The position numbers and the translations under genes are program-made. A stretch of DNA of 64,000 bases from Bog-473 sp963779735 (GTDB lineage: Bacteria > Actinomycetota > Acidimicrobiia > Acidimicrobiales > RAAP-2): NCBI GenBank assembly GCA_963779735.1, contig CAVZZJ010000007.1, forward strand, positions 558,001 to 622,000, given 5' to 3'. The notes below the pieces were generated by a model that was not told the DNA's origin, made no database searches, and saw nothing but the letters and a program-made list of their open reading frames with translations. This document shows positions 25,585-34,825 of this stretch, in pieces. Every line of letters begins with the position of its first letter. Position 1 is the first letter of the stretch.

Positions 25585-26880
25585 ATGAACCCACCGTTGC
25601 CGATCGACGGTGTGCTTCCACCCGATCTGCAGGGGACGCTGGTCCGCATCGGCCCCTCCGACCCCGCCCCCGGCGAACCCGCGGGTGCGCTGCACGGGAT
25701 TGAGCTTCGCGACGGGGCCGCCCTGGCCTGCGTGACCGCACCCTCCTCGGCCGACGCCAACGTGTTCTGGCACGCCGGCAAGGTGCTGGCGCTGGCCGAA
25801 TCCGGCCTCCCCCAGCAGTTCTCCCGCACGCTCGAGCGCGAGCAGTTCGAAGGGGGCCTGACGGTCCCCATCGCCTCCCACGTCCACCGGGACGCCGCCA
25901 CCGGGGGCCGGATCCTCTTCGGGGTGGAGAGCGCCACCGAGACCACCGCCCCATACCTGCGCATCGGCGAGTGGGACGCGTCCGGCGCGCTGAGCCGGCG
26001 CATGGAGGTGCAGCTCGAGCGCGCCACCTGGCAGCACGACATCGGCGTCACGGCCCGCCGTGTCGTCTTCATAGAGTCGCCCACCGAGTTCTCAGAAACC
26101 CTCGCGGAACGGCCGGGCGAGGACGCCGGGGCGCCGGCGCCGGCGCCGGCGGGCCCAGCCGTCCCGTTCCGCTGGACAACGGGCTCGCCGTGCTGGGTGG
26201 GCGTGGTCGATCGAGAGGGCGACGGTTCGGGTGTGCGCTGGATCCGGGCCGACCCGTGCCTGGTCACCCACGTGCTCCACGCCCATGACGACGGGGACGC
26301 CGTCGTGCTCCACGTCTGCCGCTACGAGGTCCCCGAGGAGGGTCAGCCCGTCGACCTCGGCGTCTCGGTGCTGGGCGCGGCCGGGATCGGGATGAGCCTG
26401 ATCGGCCGGGGGCTCCCCGTCCTCGAGCGCTGGCGGATTGAGGGTGAGAGCCTGCAGCGGACCCAGATCGACGACCGGATGGTCGAGTACCCCACCTCGG
26501 ATCCGGAGACCGAGGGGGGACCCTTCCGCTACGGGTACGGCGTGGAGGTCGCGCCCACCGTGGACTCCGGTCTCGAGCGGGAGGTCGACCACCTCGGCCT
26601 CCTGCGGTTCGACCTCGCACGCGACGAGGTGGTGGCATGGAGCCCCGGGCAGTACCGGACGGCGAGCGAGCCGCTCTTCGTGCGGGCCGCCGACGGGAGG
26701 GCCGACGACGAGGGCTGGCTGCTCAGCGTGGTCCACGACGCCACCAGGGACGCCAGCGACATCTACGTGCTCGATGCCTCCTCGTTCGGTCGTCGGGGGC
26801 CGCAAGCCGTCATCCATCTGCCGTCCGCCCTCCCGTTCCGGAGCCACGGGACATGGGTGGGTGCCGACCGCTACCGCTGA
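25585..26880 (+). CDS. Carotenoid oxygenase (RPE65/CCD) family protein
   Basis: A 431-residue seven-bladed beta-propeller iron enzyme family member. All four iron-binding histidines can be placed: VPIASHVHRD, WQHDIGVTARRVVF, CLVTHVLHAHDD and PFRSHGTWVG near the C-terminus. Such enzymes cleave carotenoids, apocarotenoids or stilbene-like substrates; substrate cannot be told. An Ala/Pro insertion sits near residue 180. A TAACCT 9 nt before ATG may be a -10 element. Divergent from tyrS by 38 nt; no carotenoid biosynthesis gene in the window. Confidence 0.85.
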   Translation: MNPPLPIDGVLPPDLQGTLVRIGPSDPAPGEPAGALHGIELRDGAALACVTAPSSADANVFWHAGKVLALAESGLPQQFSRTLEREQFEGGLTVPIASHVHRDAATGGRILFGVESATETTAPYLRIGEWDASGALSRRMEVQLERATWQHDIGVTARRVVFIESPTEFSETLAERPGEDAGAPAPAPAGPAVPFRWTTGSPCWVGVVDREGDGSGVRWIRADPCLVTHVLHAHDDGDAVVLHVCRYEVPEEGQPVDLGVSVLGAAGIGMSLIGRGLPVLERWRIEGESLQRTQIDDRMVEYPTSDPETEGGPFRYGYGVEVAPTVDSGLEREVDHLGLLRFDLARDEVVAWSPGQYRTASEPLFVRAADGRADDEGWLLSVVHDATRDASDIYVLDASSFGRRGPQAVIHLPSALPFRSHGTWVGADRYR

Positions 26881-26912
26881 GCGGGTCACGACCTCCATGC
26901 CGTCGCCTACCT

Positions 26913-28562
26913 TCAAGCCAGCGCGATCCGGACCGCCTGGTTGATGGCGTCATGCAGCGCGACGTTCTGCATTCGATCGGGCACCCTCACCCGGATGACC
27001 GAGGGACCCGAAGCCTCGTCGAGGGCCACCCGCAACTGCGCCGCGGTGGCGACGTCGGAGGTCTCGATCCCGAAACCGCGGGCCACGTCACCGATGTCCG
27101 ATGACGGGGGTGTGCCGAAGAGCAGCTCGAACCGGTCGCGCGGGAGCGCGTCTGCTTGGGGGAGGAACGAGAATATCCCGCCTCCCCCGTTGTCGAGCAC
27201 GACGAAGGTGCAGGGGACGTCGGGCAGGTTGACCAGCCCCGACACGTCGTGAAGGAAGGCCAGGTCTCCCAGGAGCGCGAACGTTCGTCGACCCGACGCG
27301 GCGACGCCCGAGGCCGTCGAGACCACCCCGTCTATCCCGTTGGCTCCCCGGTTGCCCATCACCGGAGGCGGGGACGGCAGCGCCGGGGCGAACCACTCGA
27401 GATCGCGCATGGGCATGGACGCCGACACCACGATGGTGGCCCCGACCGCAGCGGCGTGACGGACCAGGACCCGGGCCACGAGGGGCTCGCTGAGGCCTTC
27501 TCCCAGTGCCTCCAGTGCCTGTTCTATGGCCACCTGTGCCTTCGCCTCATCGGACCGCCACTGGGCGAGCCATTGGGGATCGACGTCGTGGGGCGAATCG
27601 AGGGCGGCGGCGATCCAGCACTCGGCGGTCACGTGGTGGAACTCGGTCACCACGCGGGAGGGGTCGGTCCACTGCCACCACGGATCGACGGCGATCACCC
27701 GGGCGCCCTGCTCAGCCGCCGCAGCGACGTACTCGCCGAGGACACGGGAGGTCCATCCCCCCCCGAGCAACACCACGGTCTCGGGCAACGCGGGCTGCGC
27801 GCGCACGATCGCATCGGCCGCGGCAACGGTCCCGGGCAGCCGGCAACCCGACCGGGGATCGGCCAGGATGGGCCACCCCAGCCGCTCACCCAGGAGAAGG
27901 AGCCGGCCGGGGTCCCCCGAGGCCCCGGCGCCGGCAACGATCAGTCCGCGCCCGCCCAATCCGGAGTCCGGAGGCGGTTGGACGACGGGGCGCGGGACGA
28001 CGACCGGGCCACTTCTCTCGGGTAACGGCCCCGCCCCGCCCACGAGGGGCTCCCGGAAGGCCAGGTTCATGTGCACCGGCCCGGGCCCGAGCAGTCCACC
28101 CCGGGCCTCGGCCATCGCCCTCTGCGCCAACGACCTCCACGATCCGGCCTGCGACGCCTCGGGCACCCCCGGATCACAGGACCACCGGGTCGACGTGGTG
28201 AACAGGCCGACCTGGTCGATGGTCTGCGGGGCACCTACGTGGTGGAGCTCCGGCGGGCGGTCCGCCGTGCACACGATGAGGGGAACCCTTCCCTGATGCG
28301 CCTCGACCACCGCGGCGTGGAGCTCGACGGCCGCCGTGCCGCTCGTCACGCAGATGACGGTCGGTTCCCCACTGGCCAGGGACAGCCCGAGGGCGAAGAA
28401 GCCGGCACTGCGCTCATCGAGGCGCACGTGAACCCGGAGCCGTTCGGCCAGGGCCAGGACCATCGGGGTCGACCTCGACCCCGGGCAGATCACGGCGTCG
28501 GTGACGCCGCCCCTGACCCACTCGTCGACCAGGGTCGCGGCGAAGGTGGCCTGTACGCTCAC
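26913..28562 (-). CDS. menD: 2-succinyl-5-enolpyruvyl-6-hydroxy-3-cyclohexene-1-carboxylate synthase
   Basis: About 549 residues; thiamine-diphosphate enzyme of menaquinone synthesis joining isochorismate and 2-oxoglutarate. N-terminal CPGSRSTPMVLAL and DERSAGFFALGL, and the C-terminal cofactor segment (LLGDLAFLHDVSGL ... VVLDNGGGGIFSF) are typical. Start chosen as GTG 28562, 5 nt from the start of the divergent menH; GGAGGGG about 9 nt upstream could be its ribosome binding site. An extra 14-residue extension to 28604 would overlap menH. Confidence 0.95.
   Translation of the reverse strand: MSVQATFAATLVDEWVRGGVTDAVICPGSRSTPMVLALAERLRVHVRLDERSAGFFALGLSLASGEPTVICVTSGTAAVELHAAVVEAHQGRVPLIVCTADRPPELHHVGAPQTIDQVGLFTTSTRWSCDPGVPEASQAGSWRSLAQRAMAEARGGLLGPGPVHMNLAFREPLVGGAGPLPERSGPVVVPRPVVQPPPDSGLGGRGLIVAGAGASGDPGRLLLLGERLGWPILADPRSGCRLPGTVAAADAIVRAQPALPETVVLLGGGWTSRVLGEYVAAAAEQGARVIAVDPWWQWTDPSRVVTEFHHVTAECWIAAALDSPHDVDPQWLAQWRSDEAKAQVAIEQALEALGEGLSEPLVARVLVRHAAAVGATIVVSASMPMRDLEWFAPALPSPPPVMGNRGANGIDGVVSTASGVAASGRRTFALLGDLAFLHDVSGLVNLPDVPCTFVVLDNGGGGIFSFLPQADALPRDRFELLFGTPPSSDIGDVARGFGIETSDVATAAQLRVALDEASGPSVIRVRVPDRMQNVALHDAINQAVRIALA
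28554..28559 (+). promoter_or_regulatory. -10 element for leaderless menH transcript
   Basis: TACGCT, then 8 nt, then GTG 28568 of menH. The element lies within the first codons of the divergent menD. Confidence 0.5.
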
Positions 28563-28567
28563 GCGCC

Positions 28568-29332
28568 GTGCCCCTCCATGTCGAACTGCGCGGGACCGGG
28601 CCACCCCTGGTCCTGCTGCACGGGTTCACGCAGACGGCGCGCCTGTGGGGCCCGCTGGGCGACTCGCTGTCGCAGGACCACACGCTGGTCGGCATCGACC
28701 TCCCCGGCCACGGAGGCTCCGACGTCGTACGGGCCGATCTGCCCGCGACCGCTGGGCTGGTGCGGGACGCCGTCACTTCGACCGTCGGCGCGACGCCGTG
28801 CGACCTGCTCGGGTACTCGCTGGGCGCCCGCGTGGCCCTGCACGTTGCGACCGGGAGTGATCTGGACATCCAGCGCCTGGTGCTGATCGGCGCGACCGGG
28901 GGGATGGAGGATCCCGCCGCCCGCCGGCGGCGACGGCAGGCGGACGAGGCCACGGCGGACGCGCTCGAAGCGTCGGGAGACGTCGGCCGGTTCGTCGATC
29001 AGTGGCTCAAGGGACCGCTGTTCGCCCGACTCGCCGATGCGGCGCAGGCGCCGGAACGGCGGCGCAACACCGCCACCGGGTTGGCGTCGAGCTTGAGGCT
29101 GGCCGGAACGGGCACTCAGCTGCCGTTGTGGGACCGCATCCCCGACCTGTCCGTGCCACTGCTCGCACTGGCCGGATCGGACGACACGCGCTTCGCTGTT
29201 CACGCGCTGCGTCTCGCCCGGTTGGCGCCACGGGGCTACGCCACGCTGATACCCGGCGGTGGCCACGCCGCCCATCTGGCGCGACCGGATCTCGTAGGGC
29301 GCCACCTTCGCCACTGGCTCGCTATGGCCTGA
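28568..29332 (+). CDS. menH: Alpha/beta hydrolase, probable MenH (SHCHC synthase)
   Basis: A 254-residue alpha/beta hydrolase. Oxyanion region LVLLHGFTQTARLW, nucleophile elbow GYSLGARVAL (Ser near residue 82), acid LALAGSDDTRF and catalytic His in PGGGHAAHLARPD form a complete triad. In menaquinone synthesis MenH removes pyruvate from the MenD product. The family is broad, but position divergent to menD and next to menA, menB and menE makes this role likely. The last 11 bases overlap menA on the other strand. Confidence 0.85.
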   Translation: MPLHVELRGTGPPLVLLHGFTQTARLWGPLGDSLSQDHTLVGIDLPGHGGSDVVRADLPATAGLVRDAVTSTVGATPCDLLGYSLGARVALHVATGSDLDIQRLVLIGATGGMEDPAARRRRRQADEATADALEASGDVGRFVDQWLKGPLFARLADAAQAPERRRNTATGLASSLRLAGTGTQLPLWDRIPDLSVPLLALAGSDDTRFAVHALRLARLAPRGYATLIPGGGHAAHLARPDLVGRHLRHWLAMA

Positions 29333-30272
29333 CGAGGAGAAGCCCGATGGTCAGGAGAACACCCACGGCCAGTTGCAGCCGGGCCGTGGTGGCCAGCATG
29401 GGGAGGAGCTCCCTGCCCTCGGCGTCGCCGAGTGCCAGGCGCACGGGGCGAACGGCCAGCGGCGCTGCGGCCAGGGCGATCAACGCCCAGCCGCGATAGT
29501 GCTGCAGAACGACCAACGAGAGCGCCACCGCGACGAGCGTGGCCACGTAGAGAAGACCGGCGCGCGTGCGCCCCAGCCGAGCGGCCACGGTCATCTTTTT
29601 TGCCTCCCTGTCCGTCTCAATGTCGCGCAGATTGTTCGCCTGCAGGAGCGCCGCGGCGAGCAGCCCGACGGGAACGCCCGCCCACAGCGCGAACGACCAG
29701 GGGAAGCGGTAGCCCACGACATGCTGCACATAGGCCGATCCGGACGTGGCCACCAGACCGAAGAAGAGGAAGACGAGCAGCTCGCCGAATCCGAGATAGC
29801 CGTAAGGGTGTCGCCCACCGGTGTAGGCCCAACCGGCGAGCCCGCAGAGCAGGCCGATCGGGATGAACCAGAGCGTCACCCGCACGGCCAGAATGAGACC
29901 CGCGACGCCCGACACCCCGAACGCGACGAGCGCCGCCGTCTTGACCTGCCGGACCGACGCCAGCCTGCCGGCGACGAGACGCACAGGGCCCACCCGCACC
30001 TCGTCGGTGCCCCGCTCCCCATCGGCGTAGTCGTTGACGTAGTTGGTACCGATCTGCAGGCCCAGCGCCACCACCAACGCCAGCAGTGCGTTGACGACGG
30101 AGAGGTGATGGCCGGAGGTAAGGCTCGCCTGTCCGTGCGCGGCGCCCGTCATCACGAACGCACGCCCGCTGGCCACGTACCCCACGGCCGTTCCCACCGC
30201 CACCGGGACGACGGCCGCAGGCAGGGTCCGCGGGCGCGCGCCGGCCACCCACGACCGCAGCGGGGTCTTCAT
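29322..30272 (-). CDS. menA: 1,4-dihydroxy-2-naphthoate polyprenyltransferase
   Basis: A 316-residue integral membrane UbiA-family enzyme with about eight or nine hydrophobic segments. The two Asp-rich motifs for Mg-prenyl-diphosphate are present: NYVNDYADGERGTDE near residue 77 and NNLRDIETDREAKK near 213. It attaches the isoprenoid side chain to DHNA, giving demethylmenaquinone. ATG 30272 overlaps the menB stop (ATGA), so menB and menA are coupled. Confidence 0.96.
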   Translation of the reverse strand: MKTPLRSWVAGARPRTLPAAVVPVAVGTAVGYVASGRAFVMTGAAHGQASLTSGHHLSVVNALLALVVALGLQIGTNYVNDYADGERGTDEVRVGPVRLVAGRLASVRQVKTAALVAFGVSGVAGLILAVRVTLWFIPIGLLCGLAGWAYTGGRHPYGYLGFGELLVFLFFGLVATSGSAYVQHVVGYRFPWSFALWAGVPVGLLAAALLQANNLRDIETDREAKKMTVAARLGRTRAGLLYVATLVAVALSLVVLQHYRGWALIALAAAPLAVRPVRLALGDAEGRELLPMLATTARLQLAVGVLLTIGLLLVRP

Positions 30273-31159
30273 GGACGCCGTGGATATTTGGAGAAGTCGG
30301 GGCTCCGGTGCTCGACGAAGGCGTTCCGACCCTCCTGCCCCTCCTCGGTCATGTAGAAGAGCATGGTGGCGTCACCGGCCAGTTGCTGCACGCCGGCCAG
30401 GCCGTCATCGGCCGCATTCATACCTGCCTTGATCATGCGCAGGGCGAGGGGTGAGAGGGTCAGGATCTGGCGGCACCAGGCCACCGTCTCCCTCTCGAGG
30501 TCCTCGAGGGGGACCACCGCGTTGACGAGGCCCCAGTCGAGGGCCTGGGTGGCGTCGTACTGGCGGCACAAGAACCACACCTCCTTGGCGCGCTTGAGGC
30601 CGATCGTCCGGGCCAGGAGCGACGAGCCGTAGCCGCCGTCGAAGCTCCCGACCTTGGGTCCCGTCTGGCCGAAGCGGGCGTTGTCGGCCGCGATGGACAG
30701 GTCGCAGACCAGGTGCAGGATGTGCCCGCCCCCGATGGCGTAGCCGGCGATCATGGCGATGATCGGTTTGGGGATCCGTCGCATGAGGATCTGCAGGTCG
30801 AGGACGTTGAGACGGCCGATGCCGCGCTCGGCCACGCTGTCGTCGCCCATGTAGCCGTCGTCGCCGCGGATCTTCTGGTCGCCGCCCGAGCAGAACGCGT
30901 CGGGCCCCTCGCCGCACAGGATGATCACACCGACGTCGGGATTGTCCCGGGCCAGGTTGAAGGCTTCCGTCAGTTCGAAGAGCGTCTGAGGCCGGAACGC
31001 ATTGCGGCGCTCTGGGCGGCAGATCGTCAGCTTGGCGATCCCTTCGCCCACCTCGTAGCGGATGTCGGAGAACGACCCGGACTGTTCCCATCCGGGCCCC
31101 TCGAGGAGTCGGAGATCGTCGAGGGGATCATGGGGGCTTCCGGTGACCACGGTGTGCAC
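30269..31159 (-). CDS. menB: 1,4-dihydroxy-2-naphthoyl-CoA synthase
   Basis: A 296-residue crotonase-fold enzyme closing the second ring of naphthoquinone. Signatures: GPDAFCSGGDQKIRGDDGY near residue 90, AGYAIGGGHILHLVCD near 140, and TGPKVGSFDGGYGSSLLAR with the catalytic Asp near 170. GTG 31159 is preceded by TAGCGT 8 nt upstream (minus strand), so the transcript is probably leaderless. Coupled to menA downstream. Confidence 0.96.
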   Translation of the reverse strand: MHTVVTGSPHDPLDDLRLLEGPGWEQSGSFSDIRYEVGEGIAKLTICRPERRNAFRPQTLFELTEAFNLARDNPDVGVIILCGEGPDAFCSGGDQKIRGDDGYMGDDSVAERGIGRLNVLDLQILMRRIPKPIIAMIAGYAIGGGHILHLVCDLSIAADNARFGQTGPKVGSFDGGYGSSLLARTIGLKRAKEVWFLCRQYDATQALDWGLVNAVVPLEDLERETVAWCRQILTLSPLALRMIKAGMNAADDGLAGVQQLAGDATMLFYMTEEGQEGRNAFVEHRSPDFSKYPRRP

Positions 31160-31166
31160 GGCGACC

Positions 31167-31173
31167 TACGCTA
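31167..31173. promoter_or_regulatory. Symmetric, shared -10 element for divergent menB and menE
   Basis: The 7-bp TACGCTA reads TACGCT towards menE (8 nt before GTG 31181) and TAGCGT towards menB (8 nt before GTG 31159). Both genes would be leaderless and their starts are 22 bp apart, so a single melted region may serve both directions. Confidence 0.55.
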
Positions 31174-31180
31174 CCGGCCA

Positions 31181-32396
31181 GTGCCTGAACTCGTCGCACT
31201 GGACCTCCCCGGAGGAGCGGGTTTCGTCCATGCCCTCCGAGCCGTCTGGGACGCCGGCGATGCCGTGGCAGCCCTGGACCCCCGCCTGCCGCGCCGGGCT
31301 CGTCGAGGCCCTCCTCGCCGCGCTTCGACCGTCCCGTGTCGTCGCCCCCGACGGCGAGCAGCATCACGTGGCGGGCGGGTTGGCGGTGGAGGAAGGGGAT
31401 GCGCTCGTCATCGCGACCAGCGGGTCGTCGGGCCGGCCCAAGGGCGTCGTGCTCACCCACGACGCCCTGCGGGCGTCCGCCCGCGCCACCTCGGCACGCC
31501 TCGGGGTGGAGCCCGACCGCCACGCCTGGCTGGCCTGCCTCCCGCTGGCCCACGTGGGCGGGCTCTCGGTGATCACGAGGGCGATGCTGACGGGGACCCG
31601 CGTCCACGTCCTGCCGGCCTTCGACGCGGCGCGCGTCGAGGCCTTCGGCCGGTCGGGGGAGGCCACCCACGTCTCCCTGGTGGCGGCCGCGCTAGGGAGA
31701 GTCGACCCCTCCAGCTTCCGCTGCATCCTGCTCGGCGGCGGCCGGCCGCCCGGTGAGGTCCCCCCCAACGTGGTCGTCACGTACGGCATGACCGAGACGG
31801 GGTCCGGCGTCGTCTACGACGGGGTCCCGCTCGACGAGGTCGAAGTGGCCATCGCGCACTTCGACGGCGTGGCGGGAGACGCACGAGCCGGCGGAAGACG
31901 CAGCGGCGGAGCCGGCGGCGGAGACCCCCGAGGCAGCGCCGGAGACGCCGGCGAGATCCTCCTGCGGGCTCCCATGCTCATGCGGTGCTATCGCGACGGG
32001 ACGACCGGGAGGGTGACGGGCCCCGACCGCTCGCCCACGTGGTTCGCCACCGGCGACGCCGGATACCTCACGGCGGCCGGCGCGCTCCGCGTCACCGGCC
32101 GGATCGCCGAGGTCATCAACACCGGCGGGGAGAAGGTGTGGCCAGACGAGGTCGAACGGGTCTTGGCCACCCATCGGGGTGTGGCCGAGGTCGCCGTCTG
32201 GAAGCGACCGGATCCCGAGTGGGGCGAGCGGGTGGTGGCCTGGGTGGTTCCGGCAGGGCCTCCCCCCGACGTGAGCGAGCTCAAGGAGCTGGCCGCGGGT
32301 GCCATCGCCCCCTGGGCCGCCCCGAAGGAGATCGTCTTCAGCACCGCGCTGCCCCGGACGGCGTCGGGCAAGGTCCGCCGGAGCGACCTGCACTAG
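31181..32396 (+). CDS. menE: o-succinylbenzoate-CoA ligase, interrupted by a frameshift
   Basis: ANL-superfamily ligase activating o-succinylbenzoate. The N-terminus (VPELVALDLPGGAGFVHALR ... AVAALDPRLP) is read from GTG 31181 and changes frame near 31290; the rest continues as AGLVEALLAALRPSRVV. Downstream motifs are intact: VIATSGSSGRPKGVVLTH (P-loop), VVTYGMTETGSG, TGDAGYLTAAG, GEKVWPDEVERVL and catalytic Lys in PRTASGKVRRSDL. One extra base (or two missing) explains the break; corrected length about 404 residues. A Gly/Arg-rich insert near residue 230 is unusual. Sequencing error and genuine mutation cannot be separated here. Confidence 0.88.
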
Positions 32397-32416
32397 GAGG
32401 CGCGATCCCCGGTCGC

Positions 32417-32710
32417 TCAGGCGGCCGTCCCCTCGGCCAGGTCTTCGAGGATGGTGCGCAGCCCCCGGCCCATCTCACGAGGGTTGCCCGAGAGCTCGCC
32501 GAGATCCTCGCCCTCGGCATCGAGGGCGTCCCCGGGCCGGAAGAACGACACCCGTAGCCCGCGGCCGCCGGGCACCGCCATGACGACCCACGGCTCCCCG
32601 ACCCGGCCCGACTCCCGCGTGGCCATTACCCCAGGGGCGACCACGCTGACGCTCCAAGAGTGCGTCTCGGCCGCCCGGGCGACACGGACCAGCTCGGCGG
32701 GGCCGCTCAC
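32417..32710 (-). CDS. Small hypothetical protein
   Basis: A 97-residue protein with alternating beta-like and charged stretches (THSWSVSVVAPGVMATRESG, WVVMAVPGGRGLRVSFF) and a C-terminal helix EMGRGLRTILEDLAEG. No signal peptide or known motif. GTG 32710. Converges with menE (20 nt apart) and diverges from the YyaL-type gene (96 nt apart). Family not recognised. Confidence 0.55.
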   Translation of the reverse strand: MSGPAELVRVARAAETHSWSVSVVAPGVMATRESGRVGEPWVVMAVPGGRGLRVSFFRPGDALDAEGEDLGELSGNPREMGRGLRTILEDLAEGTAA

Positions 32711-32792
32711 GGCTGGGGGCGGTCCGGGCGCATCTGCTCACCGTAGGCCGCCCCGAGCCCACGGGGCGGCTTATCCCCTCGCCCAAGGGCCG

Positions 32793-32798
32793 TAGCAT
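32793..32798 (+). promoter_or_regulatory. -10 element for leaderless yyaL-type gene
   Basis: TAGCAT, then 8 nt, then GTG 32807. TTATCC 16 nt upstream of it is a weak -35 candidate. Confidence 0.5.
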
Positions 32799-32806
32799 CG
32801 GGACCC

Positions 32807-34825
32807 GTGAACCATCTGGCGGACGAGACGAGCCCCTACCTGCGCCAGCATGCCGAGAACCCGGTCGAGTGGTACCCCTGGGGGGACGAGGCGCTGGAGC
32901 GGGCGGCCCGTGAGGACAAGCCGATCTTCCTGTCCATCGGGTACGCCTCGTGCCACTGGTGCCATGTCATGGCCCACGAGAGCTTCGAGGACGACACGGT
33001 GGCGGCCGACCTCGCCCGGTGGTTCATCTCGGTCAAAGTGGATCGGGAAGAGCGCCCCGACATCGATTCGCTGTACATGGCGGCCACCCAGGCCCTCACC
33101 GGATCAGGCGGTTGGCCCATGTCGGTCTTCTGCACTCCCGACGGGAGGCCCTTCTACGCCGGCACCTACTTCCCGCCCGTGGAGCGCCACGGGATGCCCT
33201 CGTTCCGCCGGGTGGTCGAGACGCTGGGCACCTCGTGGGAGCGGGAGCGGGACCGGGTGCTGGCCCAGGCCGACACCCTGGTCGACGCCGTCCGCCGGGA
33301 CGTCCGGCTGGCCGAGTCGCTGGCCGGGGCGCCGGCCGAGGCGCCGGACCAACTGGTCCCCACGGCGGACGACCCCGATGCCCTGATCGACCAGGTCGTC
33401 GCCGGGCTCGCACCGGGGTTCGATCCCACATGGGGAGGGTTCGGGCCCGCCCCCAAGTTCCCCCGGCCGTCCCTCGTCGAGCTGTGCCTGCGGCACCACC
33501 GCCGCACGGGATCGGAGCGCTCGCGCCAGATGGCGGTGACCACGCTCGACGCGATGGCTGCCGGTGGCCTGTACGACCACCTCGTGGGGGGCTTCTGCCG
33601 CTACTCCACCGACGCCCGCTGGCTCGTCCCACACTTCGAGAAGATGCTCACCGACCAGGCCCTCTTGGCGCGCGCCTACCTCCATGCGTGGCAGGAGACC
33701 GGCCGCGAGGACTACCTGGACGTGGTCACCGAGACGCTGGACTTCGTCCTGCGGGACCTCTCCACCCCCCAGGGCGCCTTGTACTCCTCCTTCGACGCCG
33801 ACGCCGGTGGGGTCGAGGGGAGCCACGCCACCTTCACCCTCTCCGAGCTGCGAGCATCCCTACCCGCGGGCCTGGTGCAACCCGCCGCCGACTGGTACGG
33901 GATCACCGAGGAGGGCAACTGGGAGGGCCGCTCCATCCCGCATCGCCCGGTCGGCGCGCCGCTCCGGCGGCCGCCCGAGATCGAGGAGGCGCGGGCCCTC
34001 CTGGCCGCGGTGCGGGCAAGGAGGCCGCAACCGGCCCGCGACGAGAAGGTGCTGACCGAATGGAACGCCATGACCGTCGCCACGCTGGCCGAGGCTGCTG
34101 CGGCGACCGGCTCGGACCGCTACGGGCAGAGGGCCGAGGAGATCGGTGAGTTCCTGATGTCGGCGATGTACGTCGGCGGCCGACTCATGCGGAGCTGGCA
34201 GGGTGGAAGGGCACGCCACCTGGCCGTCGCCGCCGACCACGCCTGGCTCATTGAGGCCTGCGTGCGGCTGTCCGAGCTCACCGGGCGGCGGCTGTGGCGG
34301 GCCCGGGCCCACCAGGTATCCCTGGAGCTGCTCGACCGTTTCTCCGACGAGGAGTCCGGCGGGTTCTTCACCACCGGCGACGACGCCGAACCGCTCATCG
34401 TGCGGCCCAAGGAGTACCTCGACGGGGCGCTACCGGCCACCAACTCGATCGCCGTTCTCGCCCTGCTCCGGTCGAACGCGCTCGACGACGACCGGCGGGT
34501 GCGCGACGCCGTAGAGCTCGCCGTGGGTCGGGCGCAGGTGCTGCTGAACCGCCACCCGGGTGCCGTGGCCGACCTGGTGGCCGCCCTCCCCCTACTCACC
34601 CGCCGTCAGGAGATCGTGGTCAGCGGGGACAGGGCGGACCTGGTATCCGAGGTGCGCCGGCACTGGCTGCCCGACGCCGTCATGGCCTGGGGTGAGCCCG
34701 ATGGCTCGCCGCTCTTCGCCGGCCGCCCGGAAGGCTCGGCCTTCGTCTGCCAGGGCTTCTCCTGTGCCACCCCGGCCGACGACGCCACCACCCTGGCCGC
34801 ACAGCTCGAGGGGTTGTCCCGATGA
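32807..34825 (+). CDS. Thioredoxin-domain protein of the YyaL/DUF255 (SPATA20-like) family
   Basis: A 672-residue protein. Residues 1-165 form the thioredoxin-like DUF255 domain with LADETSPYLRQHAENPVEW, PIFLSIGYASCHWCHVM (CHWC active-site-like motif near residue 48) and GGWPMSVFCTPDGRPFYAGT. The rest is an alpha/alpha-toroid like N-acylglucosamine 2-epimerases (YDHLVGGFCRYSTDARW; HFEKMLTDQALLA). Widely conserved; precise function unsettled. Its stop overlaps the next gene (ATGA). Confidence 0.92.
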   Translation: MNHLADETSPYLRQHAENPVEWYPWGDEALERAAREDKPIFLSIGYASCHWCHVMAHESFEDDTVAADLARWFISVKVDREERPDIDSLYMAATQALTGSGGWPMSVFCTPDGRPFYAGTYFPPVERHGMPSFRRVVETLGTSWERERDRVLAQADTLVDAVRRDVRLAESLAGAPAEAPDQLVPTADDPDALIDQVVAGLAPGFDPTWGGFGPAPKFPRPSLVELCLRHHRRTGSERSRQMAVTTLDAMAAGGLYDHLVGGFCRYSTDARWLVPHFEKMLTDQALLARAYLHAWQETGREDYLDVVTETLDFVLRDLSTPQGALYSSFDADAGGVEGSHATFTLSELRASLPAGLVQPAADWYGITEEGNWEGRSIPHRPVGAPLRRPPEIEEARALLAAVRARRPQPARDEKVLTEWNAMTVATLAEAAAATGSDRYGQRAEEIGEFLMSAMYVGGRLMRSWQGGRARHLAVAADHAWLIEACVRLSELTGRRLWRARAHQVSLELLDRFSDEESGGFFTTGDDAEPLIVRPKEYLDGALPATNSIAVLALLRSNALDDDRRVRDAVELAVGRAQVLLNRHPGAVADLVAALPLLTRRQEIVVSGDRADLVSEVRRHWLPDAVMAWGEPDGSPLFAGRPEGSAFVCQGFSCATPADDATTLAAQLEGLSR

